From Streptomyces sp. NRRL F-525 (GTDB lineage: Bacteria; Actinomycetota; Actinomycetes; Streptomycetales; Streptomycetaceae), in assembly GCF_000716605.1 (NCBI RefSeq), contig NZ_JNXE01000027.1:85353-149352 (forward strand): a stretch of DNA of 64,000 nucleotides, written 5' to 3'. Below, in pieces: positions 40,534 through 49,968 of the stretch (positions are counted from its first letter, which is position 1; every line of letters starts with the position of its first letter). A model generated the notes under the pieces. That model was not told the DNA's origin. It did no database searches and saw only the letters and a program-made list of their open reading frames with translations. Both the position numbers and the translations under genes were made by a program.

Positions 40534-40908
40534 CTAGACCTCCAGGTCCGCCTCGATCTTCTTCAACTGGTGCCTGGCCATCGCCAGGTTGGCGCGGCCG
40601 GCGTCCAGCACCAGGTAGAGGAAGAGGCCGTTGCCGCCGCGGCCCTTGAGCAGGCGGATCAGGTGGTACTGGCTGGAGAGGGTGATCAGGATGTCCTCGA
40701 TCTCGCCCTTCAGGCCGAGGTGCTCCATCGTGCGCAGCTTGGAGCGCACGACGTCGGTGTTCCCGGCGGCGGCGACGCCGAGGTCGAAGGTCTTGCTGCC
40801 GCCCATCGTGCCGAGCGCCATACCGCTGGTGTAGTCGACGAGCGCGACCCCGGTCGCGCCCTCGATGGAGGTCAGCGCCTCTTTGAGGGAGGTTTCGGTG
40901 TTGGCCAT
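40534..40908 (-). CDS. Roadblock/LC7-like protein (last gene of operon)
   Basis: 124 residues with the alpha/beta Roadblock (MglB/profilin-like) pattern: KEALTSIEGATGVALVDYTSGMALG, a middle strand-helix part, and SSQYHLIRLLKGRGGNGLFLYLVLDAGRANLAMARHQL. Such proteins are dimeric scaffolds that regulate Ras-like GTPases. AAAGGAG sits just upstream. It is most similar to the protein at 42307-42705 (both have ALVDxTSGxALG and a final ANLAxAR/NLALAR helix). No GTPase gene is in the window. Confidence 0.8.
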   Translation of the reverse strand: MANTETSLKEALTSIEGATGVALVDYTSGMALGTMGGSKTFDLGVAAAGNTDVVRSKLRTMEHLGLKGEIEDILITLSSQYHLIRLLKGRGGNGLFLYLVLDAGRANLAMARHQLKKIEADLEV

Positions 40909-40929
40909 GACAGTGCTCCTTTGGTCCGT

Positions 40930-41457
40930 TCAGCTTTCCGTGGTGGTGCGCGCGTTGGTGCCTGTGGTGGTGCGTGGTGCGCGCGCTGTTCTCGTTCGTG
41001 CGGTGGTGGTTTTCGGGGGCGCCTTGGCGGGCGGCGCCGGGTCGGCCTGCTCTTCGGCCACGGCGATGGCTTCGGCCGCGGCCGAAGCCTCGGCGTCGAC
41101 CAGCTCGCCGATCCGGGCCCCCGCGCGGCGGCCCTCCAGCAGCAGCCGGCCGACGTGGACGCGGTCCTGGGCGAGCACGGTCAGCACGGCGCCGCGGCCC
41201 GCCGCGTAGGTCGCGACATAGCCGTAGACCCCGCGCACGATCAGCTCGCGGAAGTCGCCCTGCCCGGTCGCGTCCGCCATCCGTACGGCCACGCCGAGCG
41301 CCGTCACGGTGAGGGCGGCGACCCGTTCCGGCTCGACGCCCGGGGTGTCCTGGGCCAGGACGAGACCGTCGACGCCCGCCGCCAGTGCCCCGGTCAGCTG
41401 GGGCACGCGGGCTCTCAGCCGGCGCAGCTCGTCGAGGATCTCTGCCTCGGAGGCCAT
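40930..41457 (-). CDS. Roadblock/LC7-type protein with disordered tail
   Basis: 175 residues. Residues 1-115 form a Roadblock-like domain (ILDELRRLRARVPQLTGALAAGVDGLVLAQ then YVATYAAGRGAVLTVLAQDRVHVGRLLLEGRRAG). The rest is a Thr/Arg/Ala/Pro-rich, probably disordered basic tail. ATG 41457 follows GAGGAGAG; the frame is open to 41511. It lies in the same run as three related genes. Confidence 0.75.
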   Translation of the reverse strand: MASEAEILDELRRLRARVPQLTGALAAGVDGLVLAQDTPGVEPERVAALTVTALGVAVRMADATGQGDFRELIVRGVYGYVATYAAGRGAVLTVLAQDRVHVGRLLLEGRRAGARIGELVDAEASAAAEAIAVAEEQADPAPPAKAPPKTTTARTRTARAPRTTTGTNARTTTES

Positions 41458-41491
41458 CGGCTCTCTCCTCTCGGCGCGTGTTCGCTGCCAC

Positions 41492-42310
41492 TCAAAGGGC
41501 CTCCAGCGCATCTCTGAGCCTCTTCAGCAAGGTGATGTCGGGATCGGTGACGTCGGGCAGGGGAGCGGCGGCGGGCGCGGGCGGCCGGGGCGAGACGAGC
41601 CCCGCCGACACCAGCCGCCGGACGTCCAGCAGCGTGGGGTACGCCCGCCTCCCCAGCGCCCGCGCGATGTCCGGCGCCGTGCGGACGCCGTCCACCCGGG
41701 CCAGCACCGCCGCCTGCCGGGCGGTGACCGGCGGTGGCGCCACGGGGTCGGCCCGCACCAGCGGCGCGCCGTCCGTCGCCGCGTCCGGCCACACCCGGTG
41801 CAGCAGATCGCGGCGGCGCAGCGTCTCGCGCTCCAGTGCGGCCACCGGAACCGGTCGCACGGAACCGAGCGGATGCGTGACGCCGTAGCGGAAACGGCCC
41901 GGGGTGCTGCTCGGCGCGAGCACGAAGTACGCCGCGTCGTACAGGGCCCCGAGCTGGCACAGTTCCAGCGCGCCGGGGCTCAACAGGCCGCCGTCCAGCA
42001 GGAGTCGGGTCGTGGCGTGCCGGTCGTCGGCCGCCTTGGCCGCGGCCTCCCAGGCCTCGGTGCGCAGGGTGCCGTGCGCGGTGAGGAGGAGGTCGAGGCC
42101 GGGGGCGGACGGGCTCTCGGCGTGTACGACCCGGCCGTCCACGAGATGCAGGCTGCCGCGCTCGCGGACGAGGACACCGGTGGCCTCCTCGGCGGCGAGC
42201 CGGGTCAGCATCGGGGAGACGCCGCCCCAACCCCGGTCGCCGGCGTCGGACTTGGTCCGCACGGGCAGCCGGGGCGGCGGGGTGGTGGGTGTGGCCTTGA
42301 CCGCGGTCAT
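41492..42310 (-). CDS. DUF4388/PATAN-like regulatory protein
   Basis: 272 residues. The N-terminal half has LTRLAAEEATGVLVRERGSLHLVDGRVVHAES, the DUF4388/PATAN pattern found in prokaryotic two-component and gliding-type systems. The C-terminal part has a winged-helix-like stretch (ARQAAVLARVDGVRTAPDIARALGRRAYPTLLDVRRL). Its ATG (42310) overlaps the stop of the upstream Roadblock gene (ATGA). PATAN and Roadblock proteins co-occur with MglA-type GTPases elsewhere. Family assignment is by motif only. Confidence 0.65.
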   Translation of the reverse strand: MTAVKATPTTPPPRLPVRTKSDAGDRGWGGVSPMLTRLAAEEATGVLVRERGSLHLVDGRVVHAESPSAPGLDLLLTAHGTLRTEAWEAAAKAADDRHATTRLLLDGGLLSPGALELCQLGALYDAAYFVLAPSSTPGRFRYGVTHPLGSVRPVPVAALERETLRRRDLLHRVWPDAATDGAPLVRADPVAPPPVTARQAAVLARVDGVRTAPDIARALGRRAYPTLLDVRRLVSAGLVSPRPPAPAAAPLPDVTDPDITLLKRLRDALEAL

Positions 42311-42705
42311 CCCAGCACCAGCCGTCCGGCCATCTCGCCGAGCCGGATGCGGGCCAGCGCGAGGTTGCCCTCCGCGCGGGTCAGCCACAGATGCAGGAAC
42401 ACACTGCTGTCGAAGGACGTCCGCACGAACCGCAGCACGTGATAGCTGTCGCGGTTGCTGACGATCAGGTCCTCCAGCGGAGGATCGCCGGCCGCCTCAC
42501 CGTCCTCCCCGACGGACGCGAACGCCCGGTGCTCCGCCGCGAGCCGCGCCAGCTCGGCGGCCTCGGCGGCACTGGCCTCCTGGTCGCCGCCCGGGGACTC
42601 CCCGACGACGCCCAGGGCCAGCCCGCTCGTCCAGTCGACCAGCGCGGCGCCCCGGGCCCCGGGCAGTCGCATGGCCTCCAGTAAGCACTCGTCGATTCCG
42701 GGCAC
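42307..42705 (-). CDS. Roadblock/LC7-like protein (first gene of operon)
   Basis: 132 residues with the Roadblock pattern CLLEAMRLPGARGAALVDWTSGLALGVVG and a C-terminal SYHVLRFVRTSFDSSVFLHLWL then EGNLALARIRL. GTG 42705 follows a strong GGGAGGGGAG; the frame is open further upstream without features. It heads the four-gene minus-strand run and overlaps the next gene. Confidence 0.78.
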   Translation of the reverse strand: MPGIDECLLEAMRLPGARGAALVDWTSGLALGVVGESPGGDQEASAAEAAELARLAAEHRAFASVGEDGEAAGDPPLEDLIVSNRDSYHVLRFVRTSFDSSVFLHLWLTRAEGNLALARIRLGEMAGRLVLG

Positions 42706-42888
42706 CGTGGCTCCCCTCCCGCCTGCGGTTCGGCTGAGTGACGACGAAGCTACGCACCGTGTGGCCGAGGGGTGAGGGATCTGGCATTTTCCAGTGGAAC
42801 ATGCCCCCGAGTGACTAAGGTGGGTCAACTGACCCCGTTTTCACACGAGTTGCATGGGTCAGTTGAACCCTGCTCGCACGGGCGTGCG

Positions 42889-44286
42889 TCAACGGCGCCC
42901 GGGCGCCCGCAGGGTGGTGAGCGCGGCGGCGTGCGCCCCGCCGGATTCGGCCACGATCTCCGCGACCGTCTGCGGCTTCCGCACGGTCGCGAACGACACG
43001 CCCCCGGAGCCGTCCCGCACGAAGCCGTAAATCCCCGGCCGGGCAAGGGAGTTGTAGGCGTAGTGCGCCGCGAAGTAGTACGCCCCGGTGTCCAGCGCGG
43101 CCGCGTAGTCACCCTGTTCCAGCAGGGGCAGCGCCTGTCCCTCGGCGAGCAGATCCCCCGCGAAGCACGCGGGTCCGGCGACGTCCTGCACCACGTCCGC
43201 CCCCGACTTGGGCCGCCCCTTCCCGTCGTAGGCGGCGATCCGCAGCGGCCACGACTGGGGCGCGTACACCGTCCGCGTCGCCACCTGCACGCCCGCGTGC
43301 GTGATCGCGATCGGCCGCCCGCCGGCACTCTTCGCGTACTCGACCCGGGCCACCACCGTGCCCTGCTTGGCCAGCATCGACCGCCCGAACTCGGTCACCA
43401 GCCCGTACCGCCCGTCGAACAGCCCCGGCACCGCTTCCTTGAGCAGCCGCGCGTACTGCGCGTACGTCGGGGTCGTCGCGTCCGAACCGAAGTTCACCCC
43501 GAGGCCGCCGCCGATGTCGAGCGTGTCGATCTGCGGCCGCCCGAGCCGCGCGTTGATCTCCTCGGCCAGCTCGTACGTCTCCGCGACGCCCCGCGCCAGC
43601 AGCGCCAGCGGGATGCCCTGCGACCCGGTGTGCGCGTGCAGCCGGGTCAGCCACGGCCGCTCGGCGTAGGCGCGCACCACCCACTCCCGCGCCCCCTCGT
43701 CCCGCAGCGCCACCCCGAACTTCGAGGTCGCCGTAGCCGTGGAGAGCGCGGCGATCGACCCGCCGCCGATCTGCGGATTGACCCGGATCCCGAGCGGGGA
43801 GCGGCTGGTGGCGGACCGCATCAGCGCGTCGATCCGCTCCAGCTCCTGCGGGTTGTCGGCGTTGACGGCGATCCCCAGCGCCAGCGCCTCCCGCAGTTCC
43901 GCCGGGGTCTTCGCGGGCGCGTCCAGCACCGTCCGCTCCGGCCGTACGCCCGCCGCCCGCGCGAGGGCCAGCTCACCCGGGCTCGCCACCTCGGCGCCGA
44001 TGCCCTCCTCGTGCAGCAGCCGCAGCACCGGCACGAGCGGGCTCGCCTTCACGGCGAACGCGTGCAGTACGGGGGTCCCGGGCGCCGTGACCGCGTCGAA
44101 CGCCGCGCGCAGCTCCGCCGCCGACTCCCGGATGCCGGTGACGTCCAGCAGGGCGGCGATGGGGGCGCCGGGCCCCAGCAGCCCCTGCTCCACGGCGGCC
44201 TGTACGGCCTCGTCCCGGCGGGCGGTGCGGTCCGTGTGACCCTGGGTTTCGTCGTTCACTGCAGCCCCCGTCGTGTCGTCGCCCAT
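42889..44286 (-). CDS. Fold type III PLP decarboxylase, LysA-like but divergent
   Basis: 465 residues with the alanine racemase-like barrel of the ornithine/diaminopimelate decarboxylases: PLP Lys in HAFAVKAS, HTGSQG, and DIGGGLGVNFGS. Two usual motifs differ: Glu-Pro-Gly-Arg reads EFGRSM, and the catalytic Cys loop reads GPACFAGDLL where LysA has Cys-Glu-Ser. It is not beside hom/thrC/argS where Streptomyces lysA sits, so a different amino acid substrate is likely. It is divergent from hutU and shares its promoter region. Confidence 0.85.
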   Translation of the reverse strand: MGDDTTGAAVNDETQGHTDRTARRDEAVQAAVEQGLLGPGAPIAALLDVTGIRESAAELRAAFDAVTAPGTPVLHAFAVKASPLVPVLRLLHEEGIGAEVASPGELALARAAGVRPERTVLDAPAKTPAELREALALGIAVNADNPQELERIDALMRSATSRSPLGIRVNPQIGGGSIAALSTATATSKFGVALRDEGAREWVVRAYAERPWLTRLHAHTGSQGIPLALLARGVAETYELAEEINARLGRPQIDTLDIGGGLGVNFGSDATTPTYAQYARLLKEAVPGLFDGRYGLVTEFGRSMLAKQGTVVARVEYAKSAGGRPIAITHAGVQVATRTVYAPQSWPLRIAAYDGKGRPKSGADVVQDVAGPACFAGDLLAEGQALPLLEQGDYAAALDTGAYYFAAHYAYNSLARPGIYGFVRDGSGGVSFATVRKPQTVAEIVAESGGAHAAALTTLRAPGRR

Positions 44287-44342
44287 GATCGGTACATCCA
44301 GCCAAACATTCAGAGCCTGCCCACAGAGACGCCCCGATGTAT

Positions 44343-44378
44343 TGACTAGTTCTATTCACGAAGACAGGATGTGAATAG
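44343..44378 (+). promoter_or_regulatory. Candidate hutU promoter with overlapping palindromic operator
   Basis: The inverted repeat CTATTCAC (44352-44359) and GTGAATAG (44371-44378) with an 11-nt spacer lies just after TTGACT (44343-44348). A possible -10 CAGGAT (44365-44370) sits 16 nt from the -35. A protein bound here would block RNA polymerase. It lies about 60 nt before the hutU ribosome site and may also control the divergent decarboxylase gene. Confidence 0.55.
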
Positions 44379-44435
44379 CAACAGTAAAAACGCGTAACGC
44401 AGATCCGCTGAGAGCAGTCCGCTAGGAGGCAGACC

Positions 44436-46100
44436 ATGTCAGGACCCCGCCCCGTACGAGCACCCCGCGGTACGGAACTGAGCGCCCTGGGATGGCAGCA
44501 GGAAGCCGCCCTGCGGATGCTGCAGAACAACCTGGACCCCGAGGTCGCCGAACACCCCGACAAGCTCGTCGTCTACGGCGGCACCGGCAAGGCCGCCCGC
44601 GACTGGCGCTCCTTCGACGCCATGGTCCGCACGCTGCGCACCCTGAAGCAGGACGAGACGATGCTCGTCCAGTCGGGCCGCCCGGTCGGCGTGATGCAGA
44701 CCCACGAGTGGGCGCCGCGCGTCCTCATCGCCAACTCCAACCTGGTCGGCGACTGGGCGAACTGGGAGGAGTTCCGGCGCCTGGAGGCCCTCGGCCTCAC
44801 CATGTACGGCCAGATGACCGCCGGTTCCTGGATCTACATCGGCACCCAGGGCATCCTCCAGGGCACGTACGAGACCTTCGCCGCCGTCGCCGCGAAGAAG
44901 TTCAGCGGCACCCTCGCCGGGACGATCACCCTCACCGCCGGACTCGGCGGCATGGGCGGCGCGCAGCCCCTCGCGGTCACGATGAACGACGGCGTCGCGA
45001 TCTGTATCGACGTCGACCCGCGCGCGATCGAACGCCGTATCGAGCACCGCTACCTGGACGTCAAGGCCGACAACCTGCGCCACGCCTTGGAGCTGGCCGT
45101 CGAGGCCCGCGACGCCCGCCGCCCGCTCTCCATCGGCCTCCTCGGCAACGCGGCGGAGCTGCTCCCGCAGATGCTCGCCGAGGGCGCCCCCATCGACATC
45201 GTGACCGACCAGACCAGCGCGCACGACCCGTTGGCGTATCTCCCGGTGGGCATGGCCTTCGAGGACATGGCCGACGAGGCCGCGAAGGACCCGGCGGGCT
45301 TCACCACCCGCGCCCGTGAGTCCATGGCCACGCACGTCGAGGCGATGGTCGGCTTCATGGACGCCGGTGCCGAGGTCTTCGACTACGGCAACTCGATCCG
45401 CGGCGAGGCCCAACTCGCCGGGTACGAGCGGGCGTTCGCCTTCCCCGGCTTCGTCCCCGCCTACATCCGCCCCCTCTTCTCCGAGGGCAAGGGCCCCTTC
45501 CGCTGGGCCGCCCTGTCCGGCGAGGCGTCCGACATCCACAAGACGGACAAGGCGATCCTCGACCTCTTCCCGGAGAACGAGTCCCTCCACCGCTGGATCA
45601 AGCTGGCCGGCGAGCGCGTCCACTTCCAGGGCCTCCCGGCCCGCATCTGCTGGCTCGGCTACGGCGAGCGCGACAAGGCCGGCGAGCGCTTCAACGACAT
45701 GGTGGCCTCCGGTGAGCTGGCGGCCCCGCTGGCCATCGGCCGCGACCACCTCGACTGCGGCTCCGTCGCCTCCCCGTACCGCGAGACCGAGGCCATGCTC
45801 GACGGCTCCGACGCGATCGCCGACTGGCCGCTGCTGAACGCGATGGTCAACGTGGCGTCGGGCGCGTCCTGGGTCTCGATCCACCACGGCGGCGGCGTCG
45901 GCATGGGCCGCTCCATCCACGCGGGCCAGGTCACGGTGGCCGACGGCACGGCCCTCGCCGGCGAGAAGATCCGCCGCGTCCTGACCAACGACCCCGGCAT
46001 GGGCGTCATCCGGCACGTGGACGCGGGCTACGACATCGCGGAGCGGGTCGCGGACGAGCGGGGCGTGCGGGTGCCGATGCGCGAGGGTGGAGACGCGTGA
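44436..46100 (+). CDS. hutU: Urocanate hydratase
   Basis: Second step of histidine degradation: urocanate to imidazolonepropionate, using tightly bound NAD+ as an electrophile. 554 residues, normal length, with the NAD-binding [13 protein letters not shown] motif, [10 protein letters not shown], and the active-site region [15 protein letters not shown] with the conserved Cys. AGGAGG lies 8 nt before ATG 44436. Its stop overlaps the next start, beginning a coupled run hutU-M20-hutF-hutI. Confidence 0.97.
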   Translation: MSGPRPVRAPRGTELSALGWQQEAALRMLQNNLDPEVAEHPDKLVVYGGTGKAARDWRSFDAMVRTLRTLKQDETMLVQSGRPVGVMQTHEWAPRVLIANSNLVGDWANWEEFRRLEALGLTMYGQMTAGSWIYIGTQGILQGTYETFAAVAAKKFSGTLAGTITLTAGLGGMGGAQPLAVTMNDGVAICIDVDPRAIERRIEHRYLDVKADNLRHALELAVEARDARRPLSIGLLGNAAELLPQMLAEGAPIDIVTDQTSAHDPLAYLPVGMAFEDMADEAAKDPAGFTTRARESMATHVEAMVGFMDAGAEVFDYGNSIRGEAQLAGYERAFAFPGFVPAYIRPLFSEGKGPFRWAALSGEASDIHKTDKAILDLFPENESLHRWIKLAGERVHFQGLPARICWLGYGERDKAGERFNDMVASGELAAPLAIGRDHLDCGSVASPYRETEAMLDGSDAIADWPLLNAMVNVASGASWVSIHHGGGVGMGRSIHAGQVTVADGTALAGEKIRRVLTNDPGMGVIRHVDAGYDIAERVADERGVRVPMREGGDA

Positions 46101-47314
46101 CCTTCCACAGCATGTGGGCGGAGTTGCTGCCGATCGGCCGCGACTCCGCCTCCGGCGGCTACCGCCGCTACGCCTGGACCGGCGCCGACACCGAGTGCCG
46201 GGCCTGGTTCGAGGCACAGGCCAAGTCGCGCGGGCTGGCCTACGAGCTGGACCGCAACGGCAACCAGTGGGCCTGGCTCGGTGACCCCGCCGCCGGGGAC
46301 GCTGTCGTCACCGGCTCGCATCTCGACTCGGTGCCGGACGGCGGGGCCTTCGACGGCCCCCTCGGCGTCGTGTCGTCCTTCGCCGCGCTCGACGAACTCC
46401 GGGGCAGGGGAGCGGAGTTCACCAGGCCGCTCGCCATCGTGAACTTCGGGGACGAGGAAGGCGCCCGCTTCGGGCTGGCCTGTGTCGGGTCGCGGCTGAC
46501 CGCCGGGCAGCTCACGGTCGAGCAGGCGCACCGCCTGACCGACGGTGACGGGGTCACGCTGCCGCAGGCCATGGCGGCGGCCGGTTACGACGCCGACGCC
46601 ATCGGCCCCGACCCCGAACGGCTCGCCCGTATCGGCGCGTTCGTCGAACTCCACGTCGAACAGGGCCGCGCGCTGGACCTCTCCGGCGACCGGGTCGGCA
46701 TCGCCAGCGCGATCTGGCCGCACGGGCGGTGGCGGTTCGACTTCCGGGGCGAGGCCAACCACGCCGGTACGACGAGGCTGGTGGACCGCCGCGACCCGAT
46801 GCTGTCGTACGCCGAGACCGTGCTCGCCGCCCGCCGCGAGGCCCAACTAGCGGGCGCCGTCGCCACGTTCGGGAAGATCGCCGTGGAACCGAACGGCGTC
46901 AACGCGATCCCCTCCCTGGTGCGCGGCTGGCTGGACTCCCGCGCCGCCGACCAGGACACCCTGGACACGGTGGTCACCGGAGTCGAGAAGGCGGCCCGCG
47001 AGTACGCCGAGGCGCACGGCATCGACCTCGACATCGTCCGGGAGTCCTTCACCCCGGTCGTCGAGTTCGACCACGCCCTGCGCGACGAACTCGCCCGGGT
47101 CCTGGGGAAGGAGACGGCGCTCACCGTCCCCGTCCTCGGTACCGGTGCCGGACACGACGCCGGAATCCTCTCCGGGAGCATCCCGACCGCCATGCTGTTC
47201 GTGCGCAACCCCACGGGCGTCTCGCACTCCCCGGCCGAGTTCGCGGCCGAGGACGACTGCGTGGCCGGGGTGACCGCACTCGCCGACGTACTGGAAGGGC
47301 TGGCCTGCAGGTGA
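46097..47314 (+). CDS. M20 family amidohydrolase (allantoate amidohydrolase-like) in hut operon
   Basis: 405-residue di-metal hydrolase of the allantoate amidohydrolase/hydantoinase group. Metal ligands are visible in [39 protein letters not shown] and the C-terminal [12 protein letters not shown] 46097 overlaps the hutU stop and its own stop overlaps hutF. The pathway needs an enzyme to remove formate from N-formylglutamate after HutF, and no classical HutG is in the window, so this protein may do that; this is inference from position. Confidence 0.9.
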   Translation: MTFHSMWAELLPIGRDSASGGYRRYAWTGADTECRAWFEAQAKSRGLAYELDRNGNQWAWLGDPAAGDAVVTGSHLDSVPDGGAFDGPLGVVSSFAALDELRGRGAEFTRPLAIVNFGDEEGARFGLACVGSRLTAGQLTVEQAHRLTDGDGVTLPQAMAAAGYDADAIGPDPERLARIGAFVELHVEQGRALDLSGDRVGIASAIWPHGRWRFDFRGEANHAGTTRLVDRRDPMLSYAETVLAARREAQLAGAVATFGKIAVEPNGVNAIPSLVRGWLDSRAADQDTLDTVVTGVEKAAREYAEAHGIDLDIVRESFTPVVEFDHALRDELARVLGKETALTVPVLGTGAGHDAGILSGSIPTAMLFVRNPTGVSHSPAEFAAEDDCVAGVTALADVLEGLACR

Positions 47315-48657
47315 CGCACCCCACCACGCGGACGTACTGGCTGGAACACGCCTGGCTCGACACCAACGTCGAGCCGGGCGTCGCCCTGGAGGTGACGGAC
47401 GGCCGAATCACCGCCGTCCGCACCGGAGTTGACACTCCACCCCCCGGCGCCGAGATCCTCAGAGGCCTCACCCTCCCCGGCCTCGCCAACGCGCACAGCC
47501 ACGCCTTCCACCGCGCCCTGCGCGGCACCGTCCAGGTGGGCTCCGGCACCTTCTGGACCTGGCGGGAGCTCATGTACTCCTTCGCCGACCAGCTGACCCC
47601 GGACACCTACCACGCCCTCGCCCGCGCGGTGTACGCCGAGATGGCGCTGGCCGGGATCACGGCGGTCGGCGAGTTCCACTACGTGCACCACGCCCACGGC
47701 GGCACCCCGTACGCCGACCCCAACGCCATGGGCGAGGCCCTCATCGCCGCCGCCTCCGAAGCCGGTATCCGCATCACCCTCCTCGACACCGCCTACCTCT
47801 CCTCCGGCTTCGGACAGCCCCCCAACCGCCACCAGCTCCGCTTCTCCGACGGAAGCGCGGACGCCTGGGCGGAACGCTCTTCACTTCTCAAGGAACGGGA
47901 TCACGCGAGGATCGGTGCCGCGATCCACTCCGTGCGGGCGGTCCCCGCAAGGGAGTTGGCGACGGTGGCCCGCTGGGCCGAGGAGCGCCGGGCCCCGCTC
48001 CACGTCCACCTGTCCGAGCAGACGGCGGAGAACGACGCCTGCCGCACGGCCCACGACTGCACCCCGACCCAACTCCTCGCCGAGCACGGGGTGTTGGGCC
48101 CCCGCACCACCGGCGTCCACAACACCCACCTCACGGACGAGGACATCGCGCTGCTGGGTCGCTCGGGCACCGGTACCTGCATGTGCCCGACGACGGAACG
48201 CGACCTGGCCGACGGCATCGGCCCCGCGGTCGCCCTCCAACGAGCCGGCTCCCCCCTCTCCCTCGGCTCCGACAGCCACGCGGTGATCGACCTCCTCGAA
48301 GAGGCGCGGGCGATGGAGCTGAACGAGCGCCTGCGCACCCGCACAAGAGGTCACTGGACGGCGGCGGCCTTGCTCCGAGCAGCGTCGGCAGACGGCCACG
48401 CGGCCCTGGGCTGGACCGAGGCGGGCACCCTCGAACCGGGCGCCCTCGCCGACTTCACGACCATCGCGCTCGACTCGGTCAGAACGGCGGGGCCGGTGCC
48501 CAGGCTCGGCGCCGAGACGGCCGTATTCGCGGCGACGGCAGCGGACGTACGGCACACGGTCGTGGGCGGCCGGCACGTCGTACGAGACGGGGCGCACACG
48601 CTGGTACCGGACGCACCACAGGCGCTAGCCGCAGCTGTAGAAGCCCTGCGCGCGTAG
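47311..48657 (+). CDS. hutF: Formimidoylglutamate deiminase
   Basis: Converts N-formimidoyl-glutamate to N-formylglutamate and ammonia. 448 residues of the amidohydrolase superfamily with one metal: [16 protein letters not shown] (HxH), [11 protein letters not shown] (His/Glu), [11 protein letters not shown] (His) and [14 protein letters not shown] (Asp). The arrangement and [13 protein letters not shown] fit HutF. GTG 47311 overlaps the M20 gene stop. Confidence 0.93.
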   Translation: MTHPTTRTYWLEHAWLDTNVEPGVALEVTDGRITAVRTGVDTPPPGAEILRGLTLPGLANAHSHAFHRALRGTVQVGSGTFWTWRELMYSFADQLTPDTYHALARAVYAEMALAGITAVGEFHYVHHAHGGTPYADPNAMGEALIAAASEAGIRITLLDTAYLSSGFGQPPNRHQLRFSDGSADAWAERSSLLKERDHARIGAAIHSVRAVPARELATVARWAEERRAPLHVHLSEQTAENDACRTAHDCTPTQLLAEHGVLGPRTTGVHNTHLTDEDIALLGRSGTGTCMCPTTERDLADGIGPAVALQRAGSPLSLGSDSHAVIDLLEEARAMELNERLRTRTRGHWTAAALLRAASADGHAALGWTEAGTLEPGALADFTTIALDSVRTAGPVPRLGAETAVFAATAADVRHTVVGGRHVVRDGAHTLVPDAPQALAAAVEALRA

Positions 48658-48692
48658 AGCCGATCGCCGCACCCCGCACCCACGAGGACACC

Positions 48693-49901
48693 ATGACCAG
48701 CACCAGCACCAGCACCACCGTCATCACCAACATCGCCACGCTGGTCACCAACGACCCCTCCCTAGGTGACAGATCTCCCCTCGGTCTGATCCAGGACGCG
48801 GCCGTCGTCATCGACGGCGACCGCATCGCGTGGACCGGTGAATCAAGCAAAGCACCCGCCACTGACAACCGGGTCGACGCCGGTGGACGGGCGGTCCTGC
48901 CCGGCTTCGTGGACTCCCACTCGCACCTCGTCTTCGCCGGCGACCGCACCCAGGAGTTCAACGCCCGCATGTCCGGGCGGGCGTACAGCGCGGGCGGCAT
49001 CCGTACGACGGTCGCGGCGACGCGCGCGGCGAGCGACGCGGAACTGGAGGCGAACCTCACCCGCTACCTGACCGAGGCCCTCCGCCAGGGCACCACCACC
49101 TTCGAGACGAAGTCGGGCTACGGCCTGACGGTCGCCGACGAGTCCCGCGCCCTCCGGATCGCCGCCGCGCACACGGACGAGGTGACGTACCTAGGCGCAC
49201 ACATCGTCTCCCCGGACTACGCCGACGACCCCGCCGCCTACGTGTCCCTGGTCACCGGCGAGATGCTCGACGCCTGCGCCCCGCACGCCCGTTGGATCGA
49301 CGTGTTCTGCGAGAAGGGCGCGTTCGACGGCGACCAGGCGCGAGCGATCCTGACGGCGGGCAAGGCGAGGGGGTTGCTCCCACGCATCCACGCCAATCAG
49401 TTGTCGTTCGGCCCGGGGGTCCAACTCGCCGTAGAACTGGACGCGGCGAGCGCGGACCACTGCACGCACCTCACGGACGCGGACGTGGACGCCCTGGCGA
49501 GCGGCGCGACGGTCGCGACGCTTCTCCCCGGCGCGGAGTTCTCGACACGAGCGGAATGGCCGAACGCGCGCCGCCTGTTGGACGCGGGCGTCACGGTCGC
49601 CCTCTCGACGGACTGCAACCCGGGTTCGTCCTTCACGTCCTCCGTCCCCTTCTGCATCGCGCTGGCGGTACGGGACATGGGAATGACCCCGGACGAGGCG
49701 GTGTGGGCGGCCACGGCGGGCGGTGCGGCGGCACTGCGCCGGGACGACGTGGGCCGCATCACGGCGGGGGCGAGGGCCGACCTGATCCTGCTGGACGCGC
49801 CCAGCCACGTGCATCTGGCGTATCGGCCGGGGGTGCCGCTGGTGACTGAGGTGTGGCGGCGGGGAACGCGGGCGGTCGCTGGAAGCCGGGGCTACATCTA
49901 A
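48693..49901 (+). CDS. hutI: Imidazolonepropionase
   Basis: Opens the imidazolone ring to give N-formimidoyl-glutamate. 402 residues, amidohydrolase fold with [17 protein letters not shown] (HxH), ETKSGYGL, the metal His in [17 protein letters not shown], and STDCNPGSS (Asp). ATG 48693 with GAGGACACC upstream gives [17 protein letters not shown]. It follows hutF after 35 nt and ends the hut run, although its reaction comes before HutF. Confidence 0.95.
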   Translation: MTSTSTSTTVITNIATLVTNDPSLGDRSPLGLIQDAAVVIDGDRIAWTGESSKAPATDNRVDAGGRAVLPGFVDSHSHLVFAGDRTQEFNARMSGRAYSAGGIRTTVAATRAASDAELEANLTRYLTEALRQGTTTFETKSGYGLTVADESRALRIAAAHTDEVTYLGAHIVSPDYADDPAAYVSLVTGEMLDACAPHARWIDVFCEKGAFDGDQARAILTAGKARGLLPRIHANQLSFGPGVQLAVELDAASADHCTHLTDADVDALASGATVATLLPGAEFSTRAEWPNARRLLDAGVTVALSTDCNPGSSFTSSVPFCIALAVRDMGMTPDEAVWAATAGGAAALRRDDVGRITAGARADLILLDAPSHVHLAYRPGVPLVTEVWRRGTRAVAGSRGYI

Positions 49902-49968
49902 CCACTGCCGTGCGCGGTGACTGGTTAGAAAATACCCCGGCGTTCAGAGGGTGAGGGGCCGGGAGCGA

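Noticed and set aside
42889..44286. Calling the decarboxylase lysA
   Set aside because: The EPGR and catalytic Cys loops differ from LysA and the gene is not next to hom/thr genes.
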